This document shows positions 1 to 10,290 of a stretch of 64,000 nucleotides of DNA, in pieces. The notes beneath the pieces are model-generated. The model ran no database searches. It saw only the letters and a program-made list of their open reading frames with translations, and was not told where the DNA came from. Source of the DNA: Yamagishiella unicocca (lineage: Eukaryota; Chlorophyta; Chlorophyceae; Chlamydomonadales; Volvocaceae); the NCBI GenBank assembly GCA_003116995.1, contig BDSL01000054.1, positions 62,001-126,000 on the forward strand, read 5' to 3'. Every line of letters starts with the position of its first letter. Positions within the stretch are counted from its first letter, which is position 1. A program made the position numbers and the translations under genes.

Positions 1-3000
1 CTGCCGCACCCCCGCTGCTGCCAGAGCCCAACAGAGCCCCCGCTGGCGCAGCAGGCGCGCTAGCAGCAGCGGCAGCAGCAGCGGCAGCAGCAGCGGCTGC
101 GCCCGCGTTGTCGGCAGGCGTAGGGCGCAGGAGGCGCAGCAGCAGGCGGCGACCCGCCGGGTCGCCGGCCTCGACCGGGCGCTGCACGCAGCGGTTCCAC
201 CAGCGCCGCTCGCTCCAGGGGCGGGCCCCCAGGAAGGCCATGAGGCCGAACACGTCCTCCAGGCCGCGGCTGATGGGGGTCCCGGTGACGCACCAGCTGT
301 GGGGGAAGGGGGGGGGGGGGCATGAAAACCGTTGACGCGAATGGGACAGGGTAGTTGGCGCATGGTCGGGGGGGGGTCGGGGGGGGGGACGACACGACGC
401 GGAGGGTGGGGATGTTCGCGGCTTAGCCGTACGACAAGCGACATCGCGTTTTGTATGGACGAGGTACGTAGCTTTACTGCAATATTTTCATATCCGTTAA
501 GGGGGGTGAAAACAATCGTCAAGAGGTAAAGCTACGAACGGGAAGCGGAAGGTGTTGGGTGGAGGAGGACGAGGGGGGATGGAAGGCTTGGTCGCGTCAG
601 CCGAGGAGAAGCCACCCGCACCCACGCGTCAACGGTTTTCACGCCACCCCCCACCCCCACCCCCCACGGGTTCCCCTCCTCACCGATGCACTGTGTCCAG
701 CTTGAGGGCCATCTCCGCCGCCTTGGCGGTGCTGCTCTCCACCATCTGTGCCTCATCCAGCACCACCCGCCACCACCGCAGCCGCGTGAGCGGGGTGGGG
801 ACCACCTCGTACCTGCAGGGGCCAGGCCGGCATTCACCTTCGCTCCTAGAAACCGCCGCTCCGAAACCCTACCTCGGAAGTCCCCGCGCGCAGGCGTTCC
901 ATCACACCCCAGCCTCCATCCGCTGCCGTTCCGTTCCGTCCCTTCCCCCCGCCGCCACATCCACAGGTTTCTCTGTAGTCAACCTAAGTCTTATGGCATG
1001 CACACCCAAACGCATTTCCGAAAACTATTCGCCAGTTAATTTCGGCCCTCCGCTGCCTGTGTTGTGCAACCGGGCCTTCTCGACACCCACCCAACCCCCC
1101 CACCTTCACCGCCCCTTGGTTTGTAGGCCGTGGATTCGCGGATTCGCATAACCCAACCCCCCCCCGCCCGGCTTCCTCGTACACTAGTTCCTCGCACACA
1201 CACCAGGTCCGCATTGTCATGCTGGCTTGCTACCGAGGTGTCGCGCCCCCCGCTCACCGCTTGCCGTGCCGCAGGCTGCGCTCCTGCGTCTGCAGCTCGG
1301 GCTGGCGGGCCACGTCACGCTTGAGCACGTCGTACGTGGTCAGCACCACATCGGCGGCCGCCAGCTGGGCCGCACTGACCACCTGCGGGTGGGGGGGTAC
1401 AGAGAAGAACCGGTTACTCGACATGGGAAGTGGAGTTGCAAGGGGGGGGGGCGGAGAGGACCGGTCTCAGGCATAAGTGGGGGAGGGGACCCGCAGTAGG
1501 GGCGGAGTCGGCGATGTACGACGGCCGTGTACGACAGCTGCTAAAGCCTAACGGCAAAGCGATGTACTACGCTGGAGACGACGCCGCGCCTCGTATCACC
1601 CACCATCGACTCGGCGACGTCGCCGCCGCCTTCCTCCTTGGCCTCGTGCCCCCGCCGGCCGCGTCCGCCGCCGCCGGCCAAGGAGCCGCATATAAGGCCC
1701 GAGGTGTTGACGCCGGGCTGGGTCTGACCGCCGTACACCACGACCCGCAGCGCCCCGGGGTGCACGTGGCGCCGTATCTCGTCGTACCACTGCTGCAGGA
1801 TGGCCGACGGCACGACGATGAGGGTGGCGCCGCACGGCTCCGAAACCTGCCCGGGGGGACGGACGAGCACGGAGCGGAGGAGCACCCGGGCAACCCGGGT
1901 AACGATGTGTTTGGGGGGTGGGAAAGGGGGCCCGAGGGCGGTGTCAGGTGTGTTTGCGGCGCACGGGCGGAAATGGAACGGACACGCCACACAGCGACCA
2001 GCCCGGTCCCACCCCGGAGTGCTGCATCCTCCTCCCCAACCCTCCGGCTGGTGGTCTGAAGAGCGCCGCCGGCACTACAACACACACACCCGAGGCTTTC
2101 CTCACCCCCTCACCCCCACACACCCCGGCATCCCACGCACTACACCAGCGGCCCCTACATCCCTTACCTCCCCGCTCCGTCAACTAACTGCGATACCCGC
2201 CAGTCAGAGCCCACCCTCCGCGAGTGCCCTCCACCCCTAGCCTCCGCCCGCCCCCCGGGCCACGAGGGAGCTTTTCGACGGCTAGACTTTACCCTCCGTC
2301 TCGTACGTCGTGTTAACGGGTTTCCTCCCCCCAACCCTTCCCTTATTGATTTTATTTGTCAGTGCCGAGCCACGGGTTTCCTCTCATACCCCCTCCCCCC
2401 GCCATGTGTTTTCTCGCCACCCCCCGGCCACCCACCGTGGCCAAGGCTGTGGCCCGCAGGCAGCGGGTGCACGCCCAGGCGGCCCGCGGAGCCCTCTTGA
2501 CGCCCACGCAATCGCCGTGCATCCAGGCGTTGCAGGCGCCGCACAGGATCCAGAGCCCGCCGTAGTCCTCGACCCGTGGGTCATCTGGGTCGCTGCAGCG
2601 CACGCCGCACGGGCAGTCGACGCGCTCGGCTCGGCAGCGGGCCGGTGCGGCGGCCGCCTGCACTCGGGGTGCAGGTACGTTGGCGGGTCACATTGGGAGG
2701 CACGTGTGAGTTGGTTGTTGTGTGCGCGGGAGGGGGCTTCGTGAAGGGCGCTCCCGGTCCAAGTGCCAGGTGGGGCTTATGCTGGGGTCGATTGTGGAGA
2801 AGCGCTCACTGGCGGTTCTGGAGCACCAAGGCCATAAGGCCCCCGCCTGCCGCGCTGGAGCCACCTAGGCGCAATGCCGGCTGCGATGCCCGGATGCGCA
2901 ATATGGATTCCTCAAATGTGTTCCAGTCCCCTCCGATACCCTACCCAACGAGCCGCCGCCACCACACCAGAACCCGAATCGCAAGGTCCTGGCCATGACC

Positions 3001-5675
3001 GCCGGGGCAGACCGCGCCGCCCCTGCCCACGCCCCACCGCCCCTCCCCAGGCGGGTTTTCCTTGCACCCCCCCCCCACGTCCCGGTGTCCGAAGGCTATG
3101 CACCCACTACATTTCCCCAGTCGCGTTACCGGTCCTTTTACTGTACCCCCCCCCACGCACAGCCTCCCACCTTGCCCCCCGCCGCCGCCTCCTGCGCCCC
3201 CCGCTTCTGCCCCGACGGCGGCGGCGGCGCGAACCGGTTTGCGGTGACGAGCGCCAGCAGCTCCACCGTCTTCCCCAGGCCCATCTCGTCCGCCAGCACG
3301 CCGCCGTACACGGACCCCGGCCCGGCGAACGGCTCCGAAGCCAGCGCGCCCGTGTAGGGGTTGACGTACAGCGCCGCCGCGGAACTCCCCGGCAGCGTGT
3401 GCAGACGGCGCCACAGCGGGTGCAGCAGTGCCGTACTTCCCGCCTCCGCCGCCTCCGCAGCGTCGCCCTCCTCCACCTTTACCCGCGCCTCCGGCGCCGC
3501 CGCCGCCTCTGGCGCCGCCGCCTCCCCCGGCCGTTCCCTCCGCAGCATCCAAGCCACGGCTCTGCGCTGGTAGGGCCGCAGCCGGGGGCGCAGCTCCGGC
3601 GGGTCGCCCGTCCATTGCGGCTCGCAGCCAGACGGCTTCAATGCGCCGTACAGCCACCCGGGGTCGAACCCCTGCGCCGACGCCGAAGCAGCAGCAGCGC
3701 CAGCAGTAGCGCCAGCAGCAACAGCAGCAGCAGCAGCAGCCCCGCCAGCAGCAGCAGCAGCTCCGACGGGTAAAGGCCGCACCGCGGCGCCTGCGGCGCG
3801 GACACCCTCCGGGCTGCCCAGCTCTGTGGTTTCGGAGCCCGCCGCACTGCCGCCGGCTGTCGCATCTGGACGCTGGTGCTGCTGCGCCGCCTGGTGCGCC
3901 GCGGGGTGCTGCTGCTGCTGTTCCTGCTGCAGGGCGCCCTCTGCTTCATCCGCCGCGTTGTGGGGCAGCAGCCAGCCGAGCACGTCAAGCAGCTGGGCCT
4001 GCGGCAGTGCGGTTGGGGGCGGAGATTCGAGCGGAAGGAGATTCGAGCGGGACCGGGCGGGGCAGCGCGAGGCGCTGCGACGTGTTGAACAGAGGAGGAG
4101 GAGGACCGCCCCGCCCCGCCCCGCCCCGCCCCGCCCCGCCCCGAAACCCCTGGCTGGTGCCGGCTGCCCGCAGCTGCACGTACCTCTTATGGGACCTTGC
4201 CGTGCGTGTTGCACGTCGGGTTGAGTGGGTGCGGCGGCAGGCAGCTACCCGTGCGTACATCCATCCAGCCCCGCCTCGTCCTGCCCTGCCCACGCCCGGC
4301 CGGGCTGGGCGTTTCCGCTTGTCGTTTGCAGCCCCACACGGCCCCCCCCCCGGGCCCCCTCTGCCCCGCGCCGTCCCGCATGCATCTCCAAAAGCATGTC
4401 ACAAACGGTGTTTTCCTTCGTACACGGGTTTCCCTCGCAACGCCACCCCTCCGCCCCGCGCCCCCTCCCCCCCGGGCCCCCGGGGGCCCCCTCCGCTCCA
4501 ATCCTACCTGCCACGCACGTTGCTGCGCGTCCTCCGGATCCTCCACCCCCAGCCGCTGCAGTGCGGCGGAGCAAATGCCCAGGCGGAGATCCCCGCGCCG
4601 CCGCGTGCCGGGGTGCGCACCCGCTGCTGCAGCACGCGCCGCTTCCGGCTCCAGGTTCGTCATCATGGCTGTGGTCGTGGTGGTGGCGATGCGGGAGGGT
4701 TCCCCGAACCCATAGTGGGCATGACCCGCCGCACTGCAGGGCCCCCCGCCGCTGCAGCAGCAGCTGCCGCCGCCACCGCCGGGGACGTACACGGCAGCCT
4801 GCCAGTCCTCCTCCCCCGCCGTTCCTCCCGAGGCACTGCGCACTGAGGCCGCCTCGGGCGCGCCGTACTGTTCGCCGCGGAGGTTTGCACCGGCGGCCGC
4901 CGTCGCGTCCTGCAGGCTGGGTCCGCCACCGTCACGACCCGCGGAGGCACCCCGCTGCAATGCGGCCTGAAACGCATGATGTCCCAGTCGGTGAGGCGGA
5001 GTACCAGGGCTCCAGGCGTATGTGATAGGCTGGGAAGCTCTGCTGCTGAGCGCCTGGAGGCTGGATGTGGGTCCGCACGCCAGGCCAATGATGCCGGCCT
5101 GCAGAAGGCGGACCAGGCCGTCCGCTGCGGCCGCCGACGGCGCGGCTAGAATCACCTGTGAGGATATGGTTTAAGATTATGAATTACGCCGACTGCTATG
5201 GCTTGGGTTGGTTAAGGAAACCAGATGGGTCAAACCCTCATCGCCTTGGACTCACCGCCGCTCCGTCGACCATTAGCGAGTCGCTGTTTTGACGCAACTC
5301 CAATGATATGAGTGGGTTAGCATCGTCGCTGCCGCTTTGTTTGAGCCGCGCGACCGCTTCAGTCGCGTCGACACCGTCGACAACCACCATTACGTCGCGC
5401 AGCTCCAAAAAGGCCATTAGTTCATCATAGCTAACAAGTGGTAGCTTGAATTCAACTTGAAAGTTCTCACGCGGCTTTGCTGTTCGCCTCCGTTTAACCG
5501 GCCGCGTCGATTCAGGCTCGGGCTCCGGCTCGCTCTCGAGCCCATCCGCGGGTTTCGATATCGTTCCATGAGGCTCTGTGATGCCAGCCTGTTCGTCATC
5601 CTCATCGGGTCTAGGCTCCTCGGCGAAGTTACGCACCTCCGCTCGTCGCGACGGAGTGCCTTTCTTACGCGGCAT
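1..5675 (-). CDS. SHPRH: SHPRH-type SNF2/PHD helicase E3 ligase, 5' part
   Basis: Eight exons read on the minus strand: 5675-5256, 5155-4508, 3998-3171, 2657-2436, 1846-1604, 1382-1258, 812-684 and 296-1. All junctions are GT-AG and keep phase, giving about 970 residues before the window edge. Exon 1 starts MPRKKGTPSRR and holds a basic KRRR nuclear-signal-like stretch. Exon 3 carries helicase motif I (DEMGLGKT) after an Ala/Gln-rich run. Exon 4 is a PHD zinc finger (C4HC3, with WILCGAC, MHGDC and WACTRC). Exon 5 carries motif Ia (LIVVPSAILQQW), exon 6 LTTYDVL, exon 7 the Walker B-like DEAQ, and exon 8 motif III (TGTP). A PHD finger inserted between motifs I and Ia is the hallmark of SHPRH, a nuclear SNF2 ATPase and RING ligase that polyubiquitinates PCNA in DNA-damage tolerance. 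The RING and C-terminal helicase lobe should lie to the left of the window. Exon 2 is low-complexity and its reading is the least certain. Confidence 0.9.
2436..2657 (-). other. PHD finger exon within the SHPRH-like gene
   Basis: This 74-codon exon is bounded by a CAG acceptor and an ACG|GTGGGT donor. It contains a Cys4-His-Cys3 series: CPCGVRC, then WILCGAC, then WMHGDC, then WACTRC. The tryptophan two residues before the final cysteine pair is typical of PHD fingers, which read histone H3 tails. It interrupts the SNF2 ATPase domain. Confidence 0.85.
4380..4441 (-). repeat. intronic dispersed repeat (family I), in SHPRH intron
   Basis: Reverse complement of a repeat also found in FARSB introns at 31857-31930, 33108-33230 and 38501-38577 (plus) and 34658-34716 (minus). 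The shared landmarks are a GAGATGC box, an AAACC(G)TTT box and a CCCGTG box near the end. It lies inside the SHPRH-like intron between 4507 and 3999. Confidence 0.5.
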
Positions 5676-5973
5676 TCCTCACATAACGCAACCAATGAGG
5701 GGGCCGAAAGTAACCACCTACCTATCGTTGGATCATTAGTATGGGGCTGCTATGGATCTTTTGATGTGCTGTGTGCGCGGTGCACGACAGCCACGGCATG
5801 CTCGGCCAGGCAGCGTGACTGCGACGCAGGCAACAGGTCTCAGTAGGAACCTCCACCATGATCCACTACATGTGTCTGAAGTTGCCTAATGCCTGCGCGC
5901 AGGGCTCGGTCCTGCTCGGGGGGCGCCAATACGGTCCTCAAATGCCCGATGTGTGCGCCCGTGTGCGGCCGTG
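5676..5973. other. spacer upstream of the SHPRH-like gene
   Basis: About 300 bp of lower-GC sequence 5' of the SHPRH-like start codon. It must hold that gene's promoter, but no convincing TATA box or other motif is visible. Confidence 0.4.
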
Positions 5974-6216
5974 CAGAGGGTGGGCATGAGGCACTAATCC
6001 ACTTATCCGGCGGTCACAGCGGATAAGTCATTTTCTAATCCAAGGGCGGTTTTTTATCCGCAGGGCAGCGATCTTAATAAGCCGGGGCGGCCGTTCCAAT
6101 ACTCAGGGCAGCAATCCAAATACACCGGGGCCGCCGTTCCAATACGCAGGTTGCTAATCCCAATACGCCACCGTGACCGACGCCTAAACTAATCCAGGGG
6201 GGATGCCCACCCTCTG
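5974..6216. mobile_element. non-autonomous inverted-repeat element (MITE-like), copy 1
   Basis: A 243-bp element with perfect terminal inverted repeats: CAGAGGGTGGGCAT at the left and its complement ATGCCCACCCTCTG at the right. The interior contains a GCGGATAAGTCATTTTC segment and several copies of a CCAATACGC(A/C)GG-type subrepeat. A second copy lies at 27368-27644. There is no open frame of note, so it would need a transposase supplied in trans. No clear target-site duplication is seen at either copy. Confidence 0.75.
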
Positions 6217-8957
6217 GTCCCGTGGTGCCGCGGCCCACGGCCCAACGCCGTGGTCCTACCGCCACCACCGCCACGACCAGCGGCGAGGCTCCTGCGCCTG
6301 CCTGCTGATACCTTGGCTTCCGTACCTGCTGTGGGAGTCGGTCGCCGCTGACGCCGACGACATGACTGCGGCGAAAGCACTCCTTGGCGGTTGCTTGGCG
6401 GTGTCCACGCCGACGACGTAATCCTCACCGCGGAGGTCAACGTACGGGTGTGTATTGTGCCGTACACTTCGCACCAAACCATCCCCGACCGAGGACTGCT
6501 CCTTCGTCCCCGGATCGCCCGTTTGCCCCTACCTGGACTGCCCGCCGTCCTCATCGATCAAGCAGTGTTTAAGAGGAAATGGCGTTGATAAACACCGTAC
6601 GTCATCCTGTCGCGAAGTTCGAGTCCCCTCCCACCTTATTTCCAAGAGGCGCTTGCCCAGTCCAACCCTTGCACCTCATGATCCTGGTCATAACCCACTT
6701 GTATCGACCACGATGCTGCCTTTGGATCTGGCAGCTGCACGGTGGCTCTACGTAAGGACCGACTCACGCGATAGCTGCAGGGTGTCCCACGTGCTGCCTC
6801 GGACCATATAATAGCTCTTGAGTTCACAATCCAGTCGCTGCTCCCACCGTCCCCAGCGTCCCTGCAGCCTGCTTGCACAGGGAATGTGCAAGGCCCATGG
6901 CAGCACTATACAGGGACGTGCTCGCGCACAGTGCCTCCCAAAGCAACGTGCGGTGGCCCTCCGTTTCTTCGCACCAGGACCACAGCTCAGCGCAGCTACC
7001 CGAACCGAGCGACTAACCCGTGCGGTGCACCGCTGCTGCACGATACCCCGTCACGGCTGCTAGGTGCCACGCTCCGTCGCACCACTACGCATCTGCTTGC
7101 TTCGCCTCCTCCAGCTCCCAGTGGGGCATGTCATCAGCGTACCCATCTTGAGCGTAGGGATGCTCACCGGGGGAGATGAACGGGCGCAGCTGCGGGTCAC
7201 CTCCTTGCGGGACACGGGGAAGAGCGGCGGCCTAGGCGGGGAGGGGGGGGGCTGTGGGAGGAGACGGTGTGCGAATGGCGGGTGCGCGGGTGGGCGGAGG
7301 GGCGAGGGGGAGTAGGCGAGAGCGAGGCGGCGGGAACAGTTTGCTAAGTGTGTTTCGGCCGCGGCTGGGGGGGGGGCGTCGAGGGGGGGAAGGGGCTGGC
7401 GCGGGATGAGGTGCGGAGGGGGGGGGCGTGGAGGGAGGCCGGCGGCGTATTACAAGTGGGGGGTTTGCTGGGACTGGCTGCGGCGGTGGCGGGCCGCCGG
7501 GACCTGGGCGGGGGTGGCGGTATTGTTGGTGGCGGTGTTGTTGGTGGCGATGGGGTCGGTGGCGGTAGCGGTGGTGACGGTGGCAGTGATGACGGTGGCA
7601 GTAAGGACGGTGGCAGCGAGGATGGTGGCGGTGGTTGTGGCGGTGACGGCGAAGTCAAGGTTCGGAGCCGGTCGCGGGGGGGAGGGCGCAGGAAGGGGTC
7701 TGCCCGCCTCCCGGCGCCATGCGACACAGAGATTATACCGAGCATCCCACGGCGCCTGTGCATGGAATCTAGACGTGCCTCCCGTCCCACCTGCTTCATA
7801 AGTCCCTCGCGGCCAGCCTGCTACCGAGCGAAGACACGGCCAGGGCAAATGCGCGCCCCTCCGAGCTGATGTTCCCAGGACGTGATGCTGCACGGGGGTT
7901 TCGATCTGCCGTCCAATCCCCTCGCTCGGTTCGTCCTCGCCCCTCCCAGCGCCCCCAACTCCCAGGTTTCCTCGCTGCCCCGCAGTCCCCACCTGCGGTT
8001 TCTTGTGTTCCAAGGCAAGGCGGCGACAGCCCGGCTCCAAGGCCCACGCGCTGAGCGTTCACGCCCAAAGCCCAGTAATTAGAGACGCATTTACGTGTCG
8101 CATATTTTGCCGCAACGCCTCTCCCCAAGCAAGATAGCCTGCATGTCGTGAAGATGGTATCCTTATTGGCCGGACTTTGCCAAGGCGCAGATCCCAGACA
8201 CATGACGTCATCATCCGCACAGCCAATGAACAAGCTGAACCAGAGGCCGAAAACTACCCGTCGCAACGCGTCAGGGTTTGTGAGCCCTTACGACCTGTGC
8301 CTTCATAGTACCAATTTGAAGCAAGGCTTCGAAAGTGTGTGTATGGTCATACGGTTTAAGTGCGCAGTTTGGCCATGGGTATGTCGCAGGGTTTTTGGCC
8401 GGCTCAACATAGCTCCAGAACCTCGTTGAAACACAGGGATTGCATACCCTCTCACAGCGTCATAGGGACAATCCCTCTATACAGATGGAATGTAAACCAT
8501 AACGTAGGCAACTGGGCACGTTACTGTTCTTTGGCAGCCCCCACATGCATCTTGGTTTCTGGAAAGATAAGCGCCCCGCGGTGGCCGAAGCAGCTGCCTG
8601 CGCCTATCTTTGTCGCAACTTATGGACGTTGGCTGCATCCAATGCTCGCCTTCCTTGCAAACCTCCCATCGGAACGCAACGATGCCACAACAGAATTTAT
8701 GAAAATGAAAGCCGCGGGTGGTACAAACGCTGGTGAGCCGCTGTGACATAAGTTTTTCCTGTCGTTATCCGTAGCGAAGCAGAGGTCGCCTTCTTCCTAA
8801 CCGTGTGCTTTTAAACGAAGCAGTCTGCCTTTCACATGGCATGCTCAAGTGGTGCCTCTTGAGGAATGTTACGCGCAATTCATTGAGGCACGTACTCGTG
8901 CATATTACCTGTGTGCGCCAAAGTCCACCCCTGTCTGCCCTCCGCTTTCTTCTGCAG
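6217..8957. other. spacer, no supportable gene except a minisatellite
   Basis: Mixed-composition sequence. Short frames exist on both strands, but none has recognisable domains or convincing paired splice sites. A GGT-rich minisatellite lies within it at about 7500-7665. Confidence 0.4.
7500..7665. repeat. GGTGGCGGT-type minisatellite, G-rich on plus strand
   Basis: Degenerate 6-9-bp repeats of GGTGGC, GGTGAC and GATGGT type run for about 165 bp. Frames through it encode only Gly/Asp (plus) or Thr/Ala (minus) runs, so it is taken as a simple repeat, not as coding. The dense GG doublets could allow quadruplex folding. Confidence 0.7.
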
Positions 8958-10290
8958 GCGCAGCGGCTGGCCGTGGCCCTGGCGTTGCGGCAGCTGCTGG
9001 TGAGCTTGCTCGCTGCTGTCGCGTCTCCCTGGCTTGTTGGAGGCATCACTTGCACTGGGGCTAGCCTGCTGAATGGTTCGGGCCGTCTTTTTCGGCCACG
9101 CAGCTGCGGGCTGTGCGGTCGGGTTGCTTGCCACGTTGTTAGTAGGGGCTTCTTGGGTGCTATGTTGCGGAAGGGTCGTTACATTGCGCATCCGTGTTGG
9201 TAATCCTCTATACACTCTCAACTCCCCTGACGTCCAGGTGGTGGTGCGGGCGGCGTGGTGGCCTGTTGCTGAGCAGGGCTGGAGTGACCCCCCGTATGAG
9301 GCAGTTGATTGGTAAGCGTGCAGCGCCTGCGTCATTCAGTACACAACTGCAGGGGGCATCAAGCTGTCGGGGCTGTTGACCCAGGAACACCCAGCACCGG
9401 TTGCTTAGTGCTGCCCACTGTCATGTCGCCGGAGTTTTTTACCCAGGAGCACCTTTCCTGGCGTAGCTGGTGCGGCCCGGGGCCCAAGCAAGCGCACATG
9501 CCCTAGAGGCATGTCCGCATCTTGGCCTCGTCAACGATCCTGGCCCCACCGCTGCTCCATGTTCGCGACCTCCGCCTCGCAGGCTGTGGCTGAGCTTCGC
9601 CGAGGCGCCCGAGATGGAGTTCTCCATAACGCCCGTGCCGGGCAACCGCAAGCTGTGGGGGCCCCTCGCCATCGGCCGGGTGTGAGTGTGGGTCTGTGCA
9701 AAGGTGCGATCGCCCGCAGCATCACACCTCCCTCCCACCGGCACTCACGCACCACCTCAGTGGCGGGCACTGCTCCAGGGAGCCTCGGCCGTCTCAGTGG
9801 CGGGCACTGCTCCAGGGAGCCTCGGGCGTCTCTTAAGGCACCCATGGCGCTCCGTACTACTGTTCCTACACCACGACAGCGGGCTGACCAAGATCTTGAC
9901 CCCCAACTAGCTTACCCTTTGACGTCGACCACAGCCCTGTTGATCACGGCTCCGTCACCTTGCCACACCCGAGCACCCCGTCTGGCCATCCGACTTCGGT
10001 TACATTACCCCATCACCCCACTTCAGCCCTCCCCGCCCGCATTCTTGCCCCCCCTCCCCCCCCAAGTGCAGGTCGCCGCCGGCCTTGCTCGCCCCATGGT
10101 GTACCCCGCCTGCGTGGACGTGCGCATGGGCAAGCTGCTGCTGCCAATCGACAGCACTAAGAACGCTGTCGGGTTCTTCTACACCTTGACCCGGCACAGA
10201 GTGGGTGCCACCTCCGCCACCGCCAACACCGCCGCTGCAGGAGACGCCGCCGCCGCCGCCATTGCAGCAGCATCCGGTGCCAAACGGTGA
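8958..10290 (+). CDS. possible SMP-domain (synaptotagmin-like) lipid-transfer protein, partial
   Basis: Four exon-like segments join in phase: 8958-8999 (AQRLAVALALRQLL), 9238-9311, 9583-9679 and from 10072. Each has a CAG acceptor and a GTGAGC, GTAAGC or GTGTGA donor. The third and fourth read LWLSFAEAPEMEFSITP and VAAGLARPMVYPACVDV. That pattern (a small 'aePemeFs' strand, a Gly/Pro turn, then a helix leading to a YP or WP motif) resembles the end of SMP domains of plant synaptotagmins and tricalbins, which tether the ER to the plasma membrane and move lipids. The start is not found. The frame stops at TGA 10288-10290 unless a donor at 10199 or 10286 is used. No C2 domain could be read downstream. 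The exons are better supported than the family assignment. Confidence 0.35.
9756..9829. repeat. 37-bp tandem duplication
   Basis: Two adjacent 37-bp copies beginning CTCAGTGGCGGGCACTGC, within the presumed intron between 9680 and 10071. They are nearly identical, which suggests a recent event. Confidence 0.8.

Noticed and set aside
4663..5088. Alternative frame with LVLRLTDWDIMRF in SHPRH exon 2
   Set aside because: It looks protein-like, but using it breaks the phase that joins exons 1, 2 and 3; the chosen 648-nt exon keeps both junctions in phase. A hidden intron cannot be fully excluded.
6540..6630. GTTCGAGTCCC resembling a tRNA B box
   Set aside because: No A box and no acceptor or anticodon stem could be built around it. 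The same applies to a similar match near 31270 inside a FARSB intron.
7348..8040. Gly-rich and Thr-rich frames over the GGT minisatellite
   Set aside because: Low-complexity translations of a simple repeat, present on both strands.
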